Under the pieces are notes generated by a model. That model searched no databases. It was not told the DNA's origin and saw only the letters and a list, made by a program, of their open reading frames with translations. A DNA stretch of 24,396 nt, taken from positions 1-24,396 of IMG/VR virus record IMGVR_UViG_3300021956_000078. One strand, given 5' to 3'. Positions 19,745 through 24,396 of the stretch are shown in pieces. Numbering within the stretch: the first letter of the stretch is position 1; every line of letters starts with the position of its first letter. The translations under genes and the position numbers were made by a program. This stretch comes from a virus.

Positions 19745-20007
19745 TGCTGGCTCCAGATGATGGGCTTGTCCATTTCGCGGCGAGCCAGCCAGCAGTCGCT
19801 GGTGAGCTTAAAAGCGATCGCGGGCTTTTCATTGCGGGCGAATTGCTGGCGCATGGCAAGCCAGTCGGTCTGCTTGCCAACGTTCACAATGTCGTCGCAG
19901 ATAAAAAGCGCGTCGAAGTCGTCGACGTCAATGGCGTGCTGCGCGGTGTAGCGCAGACCGTTGTCGCGGATGGATCGGATGACGCGCTGATAAGTTGCTT
20001 TGTTCAT
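19741..20007 (-). CDS. Hypothetical protein, 88 aa; first gene of the small-gene operon
   Basis: The ATG at 20005-20007 is preceded by TTGGAG 8 bases upstream. The protein is mixed alpha/beta (YQRVIRSIRDNGLRYTAQHA, DDFDALFICDDIVNVGKQTD, IAFKLTSDCWLARREMDKPI), with no known motif. A promoter-like pair and a dyad lie about 30-85 bases upstream, so this is probably where the operon's transcript begins. Confidence 0.65.
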   Translation of the reverse strand: MNKATYQRVIRSIRDNGLRYTAQHAIDVDDFDALFICDDIVNVGKQTDWLAMRQQFARNEKPAIAFKLTSDCWLARREMDKPIIWSQQ

Positions 20008-20038
20008 GTTGTCGCTCCAAGTTAAGTTGCTTAAAAAA

Positions 20039-20058
20039 TAGGCAATTCACACTGCCTA
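20039..20058. promoter_or_regulatory. Operator-like inverted repeat at the small-gene operon start
   Basis: TAGGCA (20039-20044) and TGCCTA (20053-20058) form a perfect 6-base inverted repeat around an 8-base spacer. It sits just where transcription from the neighbouring minus-strand promoter would begin, a typical place for a repressor site. No regulator for it is visible in the window. Confidence 0.4.
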
Positions 20059-20064
20059 CGCGTT

Positions 20065-20093
20065 AATGTAAGGGAATATCTTGCAAGCATCAA
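20065..20093 (-). promoter_or_regulatory. Putative promoter of the small-gene operon
   Basis: On the minus strand, TTGATG (complement of 20088-20093) and TACATT (complement of 20065-20070) are separated by 17 bases; each matches 4 of 6 consensus positions. It is 58 bases before the first ATG of the operon. Confidence 0.4.
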
Positions 20094-20125
20094 ACTGTTT
20101 TTTAATGGTTGACTGTTTTGTAGGG

Positions 20126-20146
20126 TTTTGCTACCTAGTAGCAAAA
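20126..20146. repeat. Perfect 9-base inverted repeat TTTTGCTAC/GTAGCAAAA
   Basis: TTTTGCTAC (20126-20134) and GTAGCAAAA (20138-20146) flank a 3-base loop. The left half plus two bases (TTTTGCTACCT) recurs at 20385-20395. It lies between the small-gene promoter and the first TTGTCCACG box. It could be an operator or a cruciform-forming element of an origin. Confidence 0.5.
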
Positions 20147-20202
20147 AACCTCGGTTGTGGGTGATCTGCGGATGATGGATGGATAGCGGAAAAGCGAGGA
20201 GG

Positions 20203-20604
20203 TTGTCCACGTCGAGGCCCGCATGAAATAAGGGCTGGCGGGCTTTGTGGATAATGTGGACTATTATTAGATATCATATCAGTTGAATGTAAGTGTATAC
20301 AATCTGACAGAATATGGGGCTGCGTTGCGCTCCGTGGAGCCACGCTAGTACCCTGTTTTCAAAAAGTTGTCCACGGAGGCCTCTTTTTGCTACCTTTTTT
20401 CTCCTAAGCCTTTGATTTATAAGGCTTTTTTCCGTGGACAATTCTTTGTCCACGCGTTTGACCCACAAGATTGACCACGCGCACGCCAGCGCCAGAGCTT
20501 GGTGGACATTGTGGACAATCAGTCAATCAGTTGTCCACGTTGTCCACGCTGGTGCGTGGCTGCGCGGCCAAGGCCTTGGGGCTGGGTTGTCCACGTTGTC
20601 CATG
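20203..20604. repeat. Array of DnaA-box-like TTGTCCACG 9-mers
   Basis: Exact TTGTCCACG occurs on the plus strand at 20203, 20367, 20446, 20531, 20540 and 20587, and on the minus strand at 20433-20441. Near copies are TTATCCACA (minus, 20246-20254, the exact E. coli DnaA box), TAGTCCACA (minus, 20255-20263), TTGACCACG (20471), TTGTCCACA (minus, 20510-20518) and TTGTCCATG (20596). Several are head-to-tail without spacer (20531/20540, 20587/20596). One pair is an inverted repeat with a 4-base gap (20433-20454). Confidence 0.85.
20406..20431 (+). terminator. Terminator-like hairpin within the origin region
   Basis: AAGCCTT (20406-20412) pairs with AAGGCTT (20421-20427) around an 8-base loop, followed by T to 20431. 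The stem is short with few GC pairs, so strength is uncertain. No plus-strand gene lies upstream before the primase-helicase, so it may end an untranslated transcript or be a structural element. Confidence 0.4.
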
Positions 20605-20683
20605 GAATTCGGGTTTTCAGATTTCGGCCCCCGGGTAGGGCCCTGGGCCTGGCCGGTCCGGCGGCGGAGGGGCTGCAAACAAA

Positions 20684-20717
20684 TTATTTTTATTTTTATT
20701 TTTATTTTTAATTTTTT
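20684..20717. repeat. AT-only tract with four tandem TTTTTA units
   Basis: Four perfect 6-base TTTTTA repeats cover 20687-20710 within a 34-base stretch containing no G or C. It stands in a GC-rich genome and next to a GC-rich block (20641-20675). It looks like a DNA-unwinding element or UP-type element upstream of the terminase genes. Confidence 0.8.
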
Positions 20718-20760
20718 CAGTTACCATCCGAACCACGCCATCGCGCGGCAAGGAGGAATC

Positions 20761-21246
20761 TTGTTCAAGTCAATACCGCTCACGTTGCGTGAAGTCAAAG
20801 CAACCGAAGCGACACTCACGCGCATTTACGACGCAGCCAAAATCGGACTGCGTGGTGACAATCTGGCGCTGGCTGCCGGCATGCGGCCTGAGGAGTACCG
20901 GCGACTGACGCAGCTAGACGAGATCGCCGCGTTGGCCGAACTCAAGGGCCGCGCCGACGGCGAGTTCGAGATCAGCACCGAGTTGCACAAGGCTGCCATG
21001 TCTGGCGACGCCAAGGCCGCACTCGCCATCCTGCAAAACGTCCACGGCTGGGTGGCCAAGCAGGCCATCACGGTCGACGTCAACCAGTCCATCAGCATCA
21101 CGGCAGCACTTGCCGAAGCGCAAAAGCGCGTCCTAGACGTCATCGACGTCGAGGCCAAGACAAACCAATTGGAGAATGACCTTGACAATCCTGTACTTGA
21201 GCATCGTGTTGCTTCTAGCGCTGTGGGCGATCGACACGCTGTATAG
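20761..21246 (+). CDS. Putative terminase small subunit
   Basis: The frame is open from GTG 20434, but that would read through the repeat array and AT tract. TTG 20761 has AAGGAGG 4 bases upstream and gives 161 residues. The N-terminal part (ATLTRIYDAAKIGLRGDNLA, then LAAGMRPEEYRRLTQLDE) looks like a helix-turn-helix DNA-recognition region. It is followed by a helical middle (KAAMSGDAKAALAILQNVHG) common in phage small terminases, and a C-terminus that would oligomerise or contact the large subunit. It lies directly before the large subunit gene. It would recognise the packaging site, possibly in the adjacent repeat region. Confidence 0.7.
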   Translation: MFKSIPLTLREVKATEATLTRIYDAAKIGLRGDNLALAAGMRPEEYRRLTQLDEIAALAELKGRADGEFEISTELHKAAMSGDAKAALAILQNVHGWVAKQAITVDVNQSISITAALAEAQKRVLDVIDVEAKTNQLENDLDNPVLEHRVASSAVGDRHAV

Positions 21247-21250
21247 GTAA
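21182..21250 (+). CDS. Possible 22-aa hydrophobic peptide at the terminase junction
   Basis: TTG 21182 has GGAG 7 bases upstream; the frame ends with TAA 21248-21250, 4 bases before the large terminase ATG. The product has a hydrophobic middle (ILYLSIVLLLALWAIDTLYR). It overlaps the last 65 bases of the small terminase in another frame. It may be a real membrane peptide, a coupling device for the large subunit, or chance. Confidence 0.25.
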   Translation: MTILYLSIVLLLALWAIDTLYR

Positions 21251-21254
21251 CCAG

Positions 21255-22781
21255 ATGCAGACTACCCGATACAGTGCGCAAGACGAACAAGAACTGATGG
21301 CGCGCCTGTGGGCGCCGGCGATCAAGGACAACCCGCTGGCGTTTGTGATGTTCGCGTTCCCGTGGGGGCAGGCGGGCACGCCGCTCGAGCACTTCAGCGG
21401 ACCGCGCAAGTGGCAGCGCGAGGTGTTGCAACAGATCGCCGACCACATCAAAGCAAACCACGGCAAGATCGACTTTGAGACGCTGCGCATGTCGGTGAGC
21501 TCGGGGCGCGGGATTGGTAAGTCGGCGTTGGTCAGTTGGATCACGATCTGGATGCTGTCGACGCGGATCGGCTCGACGACCATCATCTCGGCCAACAGCG
21601 AGAACCAGCTGCGCTCGATTACTTGGGCGGAGATTACAAAGTGGCTGGCGATGTCTATCAACAGCCACTGGTTTGAGGTAAGTGCGACGCGGCTGATGCC
21701 GGCGAAGTGGCTGACCGAGCTGGTCGAGCGCGACCTGCGTAAAGGCACGCGTTACTGGTCGGTTGAAGGACGGCTCTGGTCGGCGGAGAACCCCGACGCC
21801 TACGCTGGCGTGCACAACTTCGACGGGGTGATGGTGATCTTTGACGAAGCGTCAGGTATTGACGACGCTATCTGGGCGGTGACCAGCGGCTTCTTTACCG
21901 AGAACACGCCGAACCGCTTTTGGATGGCGTTCAGCAACCCGCGTCGCAACACCGGCTACTTCTACGAGACGCACCACAGCAAACGCGACTTTTGGCAGAC
22001 GAAGATTGTGGACGCGCGCACGGTCGAGGGCACCGACAAGCAGGTCTACAACCAGATCATCGCGGAATACGGGCCCGACTCGAGCCAGGCGCACGTCGAG
22101 GTGTACGGTCAGTTCCCCAACGCCAATGACGACCAGTTCATCTCGGCCAGTCTGGTCGACGACGCGATGGCAAGACCGAAGTACAAGGACAACTCCGCGC
22201 CCATCGTGATCGGCGTAGACCCGGCGCGCTTCGGGGCGGACGCAACCGTCATCGCGGTCAGGCAAGGACGCGACATCGTGAAGCTGATTAAGCACCGAGG
22301 CGACGACACCATGACCGTGGTCGGCCACGTGATCGACGCGATCGAGGAGTACAAGCCAGCGCTGGTGGTGATTGACGAAGGCGGGCTGGGGGCTGGCATC
22401 GTCGATCGGCTGAAAGAACAGCGGTACAAGGTGCGGGGTGTGAACTTTGGCAACAAGGCCAAGAATCCCATCATGTACGGCAACAAACGGGCGGAAATGT
22501 GGGGTGAAATGCGGGATTGGTTGAAGTCGGCGAGCATACCGCTTGACAGATTCTTGAAAACTGATCTAATTTCGCCTATGATGAAGCCCGATTCGCGTGG
22601 CACAATCTTTTTGGAGAGCAAAAAGGACATGAAAGCTCGCGGTTTAGCATCACCGGACGCAGCAGACGCCATTGCAGTGACGTTTGCGTTCCCCGTGGCG
22701 CACCGTGAGTACCGCGAACCGACCCGCGTGGCCCGCTCGTATGGGCCAAGCGCCGTAGCAACTGGCTGGATGGGAGCGTAA
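21255..22781 (+). CDS. Terminase large subunit
   Basis: The product has 508 residues. The ATPase domain has Walker A SSGRGIGKSA (82-91) and Walker B VMVIFDEAS (192-200, Asp197/Glu198). The RNase H-fold nuclease has GVDPARFGAD (Asp322), VVIDEGG (Asp374) and the late acidic ASPDAADAIAV. It would drive DNA into the prohead and cut the concatemer, together with the small subunit upstream and the portal downstream. The start ATG 21255 follows the small subunit stop by 8 bases, with only a weak AGG ribosome site, suggesting coupled translation. Length is typical. Confidence 0.93.
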   Translation: MQTTRYSAQDEQELMARLWAPAIKDNPLAFVMFAFPWGQAGTPLEHFSGPRKWQREVLQQIADHIKANHGKIDFETLRMSVSSGRGIGKSALVSWITIWMLSTRIGSTTIISANSENQLRSITWAEITKWLAMSINSHWFEVSATRLMPAKWLTELVERDLRKGTRYWSVEGRLWSAENPDAYAGVHNFDGVMVIFDEASGIDDAIWAVTSGFFTENTPNRFWMAFSNPRRNTGYFYETHHSKRDFWQTKIVDARTVEGTDKQVYNQIIAEYGPDSSQAHVEVYGQFPNANDDQFISASLVDDAMARPKYKDNSAPIVIGVDPARFGADATVIAVRQGRDIVKLIKHRGDDTMTVVGHVIDAIEEYKPALVVIDEGGLGAGIVDRLKEQRYKVRGVNFGNKAKNPIMYGNKRAEMWGEMRDWLKSASIPLDRFLKTDLISPMMKPDSRGTIFLESKKDMKARGLASPDAADAIAVTFAFPVAHREYREPTRVARSYGPSAVATGWMGA

Positions 22782-23042
22782 ATGGCTAAAAAAGGCGTAT
22801 CGCTAAGCGTTGGACGCGGTGAGAAGCTGCCCGTCAGCAAAGGCGCGGGGCTGACCGCCAAGGGCCGCGAAAAATACAATCGCGAGACGGGCTCGAACCT
22901 CAAGGCGCCCGCTCCCAATCCTAAGACCAAGGCTGACGCAGGGCGTAAAGCCTCGTTTTGCGCCCGGATGGAGGGCGTCGTCAAGCACGCCAAGGGCGAC
23001 GCAGAGCGCGCCAAAGCCTCACTCAAACGCTGGAAGTGTTGA
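22782..23042 (+). CDS. Small basic protein, 86 aa (DUF6321-like)
   Basis: It starts immediately after the terminase stop. The product is Lys/Arg-rich and Gly-rich (GAGLTAKGREKYNRETGSNL, then a segment with KASFCARMEGVVKHAKGD). I associate this pattern with the DUF6321 family found between terminase and portal genes. No enzymatic motif was seen. It may bind DNA or assist packaging or head assembly; both are guesses from charge and position. Confidence 0.7.
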   Translation: MAKKGVSLSVGRGEKLPVSKGAGLTAKGREKYNRETGSNLKAPAPNPKTKADAGRKASFCARMEGVVKHAKGDAERAKASLKRWKC

Positions 23043-23044
23043 TC

Positions 23045-23200
23045 ATGGCCACGAAACCCGGCTTATACAGTAACATTCACGCTAAACAAGAGCGCATCAA
23101 AGCTGGCAGCGGCGAGAAGATGCGCAAGCCTGGCACCAAGGGTGCACCGACGGCCAAAGCGTTCAAAGAATCGGCCAAGACGGCCAAGAAAGGCAAGTGA
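23045..23200 (+). CDS. Very small Lys-rich protein, 51 aa
   Basis: ATG 23045 begins MATKPGLYSNIHAKQERIKA, followed by GSGEKMRKPGTKGAPTAKAF. The frame is open upstream, but that part is the shadow of the previous gene. The product is about one quarter Lys/Arg, likely disordered, with a recurrent phage look. It is the second of three small basic genes between terminase and portal. Function unknown. Confidence 0.65.
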   Translation: MATKPGLYSNIHAKQERIKAGSGEKMRKPGTKGAPTAKAFKESAKTAKKGK

Positions 23201-23202
23201 CC

Positions 23203-23352
23203 ATGCCACTCGTAAAAAGCACCAGCAAAGAGGCGTTCCGCAAGAACGTGAAGGCGGAAGTCAACGCCGGCAAACCCGTCAAGCAGGCGGTCGCAATTGC
23301 GTATGCCACCAAACGTGCGGCAGCGCAAAAAACACCGGCAAAAAAGAAGTAA
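23203..23352 (+). CDS. Very small basic protein, 49 aa
   Basis: ATG 23203 is 3 bases after the previous stop. The product (MPLVKSTSKEAFRKNVKAEV, then NAGKPVKQAVAIAYATKRAA) is a compact basic helical protein ending in a Lys tail. I recall similar short phage proteins with the pattern AFxxNVKxExxxGKPxxQAxAIAY. It ends one base before the portal ATG. Function unknown. Confidence 0.65.
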   Translation: MPLVKSTSKEAFRKNVKAEVNAGKPVKQAVAIAYATKRAAAQKTPAKKK

Positions 23353-23353
23353 T

Positions 23354-24396
23354 ATGGCAACAGACTACACCGGCATCAACGCCGCAGCCGCAGTTGCTGT
23401 CGGTGGCTCCGCCAGAGACAAGAGCGACGCAGACATCCTGGCACTCGCGCGCTCGCGCATGACCATGGCCATCTCGGCCACGTCCGAGAGCCGCGAAGAT
23501 GAGCTGGATGACCTGCGTTTCATGGCAGGCTCGCCCGACAACCAGTGGCAGTGGCCCGCCGACGTGCTGGCCACCCGTGGTGCGGTGCAGGGCCAGACGA
23601 TCAACGCCCGCCCCTGCCTGACAATCAACAAGCTGCCGCAGCACGTTCGCCAAGTGACGAACGACCAGCGCCAGAACCGCCCCTCGGCCAAGGTGATCCC
23701 AGCCGACGACAACGCGGACGTCCAAGTGGCCGAGGTGTTCGACGGCATGATCCGTCACATCGAGTACATCAGCGACGCCGACGTGGCCTACGACACCGCC
23801 TGCGAGAACCAGGTGACATACGGTGAAGGCTACATCCGCATTCTGACCGAGTACTGCGACGACAACACGTTCAACCAAGACCTGAAGATCGGACGCATCC
23901 GCAACAGTTTCAGCGTCTACATGGACCCGCTGATCCAAGACCCGTGCGGGGCCGACGCCCAGTGGTGCTTCGTGACGGAAGACATCACGCACCGTGAGTA
24001 CGAGGAGCGCTTTCCCAACGCCACGCCCATCTCGACGATGGAAACGCTGGGCGTGGGCGACCAAGGCATCAGCCAGTGGATCAACGAGAACACAGTCCGC
24101 ATCGCTGACTACTATTACTACGAAAATACTAAGCGCATTCTGCACCTGTACCCGGGCAACATGACCGCGTTTGCTGGCACGCAGGAAGACAAAGACCTGA
24201 AGGCCCTGTACGGCAAGCCGCTCAGGAAGCGCGAGGTCGACGTCAAGCAGGTCAAGTGGTGCAAGATCAACGGCTACGACATCCTCGAGAGCACCGACTG
24301 GGCGGGCAAGTTCATCCCCGTCGTTCGTGTGATCGGCAACGAGTTCGAGGTCGATGGCCGCATCTTTATCAGCGGTTTGGTACGAAATGCCAAAGA
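23354..24396 (+). CDS. Portal protein, P22 gp1-like (3' partial)
   Basis: The frame is open from ATG 23354 to the right edge (347 codons seen), so the C-terminus is missing. Distinctive segments include DDLRFMAGSPDNQWQW near residue 55, then RPCLTINKLPQHVRQVTNDQ, RQNRPSAKVIPADD, VTYGEGYIRI and SFSVYMDPLIQDP. These are characteristic of P22-type portals, which form the dodecameric vertex channel for DNA entry and exit. It follows the terminase genes, as usual. P22 gp1 is about 725 residues, so roughly half is visible. Confidence 0.88.
   Translation, partial: MATDYTGINAAAAVAVGGSARDKSDADILALARSRMTMAISATSESREDELDDLRFMAGSPDNQWQWPADVLATRGAVQGQTINARPCLTINKLPQHVRQVTNDQRQNRPSAKVIPADDNADVQVAEVFDGMIRHIEYISDADVAYDTACENQVTYGEGYIRILTEYCDDNTFNQDLKIGRIRNSFSVYMDPLIQDPCGADAQWCFVTEDITHREYEERFPNATPISTMETLGVGDQGISQWINENTVRIADYYYYENTKRILHLYPGNMTAFAGTQEDKDLKALYGKPLRKREVDVKQVKWCKINGYDILESTDWAGKFIPVVRVIGNEFEVDGRIFISGLVRNAK

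Larger units (their letters stand above)
20140..20720. other. Putative phage replication origin region
   Basis: The 753-base stretch between 20008 and 20760 holds no convincing gene. From about 20140 it combines three classical origin traits. These are a cluster of DnaA-box-like 9-mers in both orientations, several dyads, and a 34-base tract of only A and T (20684-20717) next to a GC-rich block, which would suit DNA unwinding. The frame open on the plus strand here (from GTG 20434) is rejected as coding. Primase, helicase and polymerase genes lie nearby. The origin role is inferred from architecture. Confidence 0.55.

Noticed and set aside
19602-19880. Upstream extension of the CxxC protein
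   Set aside because: Arg/Pro/His-rich shadow overlapping two coupled genes; ATG 19601 has AGGAG.
20203-20604. CRISPR array
   Set aside because: Repeats are only 9 bases, occur in both orientations and have irregular or no spacers.
20434-20760. Upstream extension of the small terminase frame from GTG 20434
   Set aside because: It would translate the TTGTCCACG repeats and the AT-only tract into low-complexity sequence; TTG 20761 has a strong AAGGAGG site.
1-24396. Integrase, attachment sites, tRNA genes or insertion sequences
   Set aside because: I looked for these and saw no supporting motif; tRNA detection by eye is not exhaustive.

Overview
The window is part of the genome of a GC-rich tailed bacteriophage. 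Its virion genes resemble those of P22-like podoviruses: packaged-DNA stabilisation protein, ejection proteins, P22 gp1-like portal. No integrase, repressor, attachment site, tRNA or host housekeeping gene is visible. The host is probably a Gram-negative bacterium (strong Shine-Dalgarno sites, GH108 endolysin with a small holin), but the sequence does not identify it further. The left end cuts a gp10-like gene and the right end cuts the portal gene, so the remaining head genes should lie outside the window, consistent with a circular or permuted map.

Layout. (1) 2-7447, plus strand: gp10-like tail accessory protein, a probable tail/needle-type protein, a small virion protein and three successive ejection-type proteins. 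(2) 7451-8309, plus: lysis cassette of two small membrane proteins and a GH108 endolysin, joined by ATGA overlaps. (3) 8134-10823, minus: an operon led by a VRR-NUC nuclease and a SNF2-type helicase, followed by six very small genes, most overlapping by a few bases. (4) A divergent promoter region at about 10824-10926. (5) 10927-18130, plus: DUF2800-like PD-(D/E)XK nuclease, a probable ssDNA-binding protein, a 52-aa protein, family A DNA polymerase with an intein, a terminator, and a primase/SF3-type helicase. (6) 18128-20007, minus: an operon of eight tiny orphan genes ending in a 20-aa membrane peptide and a terminator. (7) 20008-20760, no gene: a dense array of DnaA-box-like TTGTCCACG sites, several dyads and an AT-rich tract, probably a replication origin. 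(8) 20761-24396, plus: small and large terminase, three tiny lysine-rich proteins and the portal.

The most striking feature is inside the DNA polymerase gene. A 289-residue intein (14303-15169) interrupts catalytic motif B. A recognisable HNH-type homing endonuclease is encoded in a different reading frame of the same DNA (14509-15144), between the intein's splicing blocks. Both frames stay open throughout: the intein frame must be read to make polymerase, and the shifted frame carries the endonuclease. This nested, overprinted intein/endonuclease arrangement is the best candidate here for an undescribed system.

The genes form a coherent lytic programme. Regions 3 and 5 supply nucleotide-scale DNA metabolism (nuclease, helicase, polymerase, primase), region 7 would be where replication starts, region 8 packages the DNA, and regions 1 and 2 build the ejection apparatus and lyse the cell.
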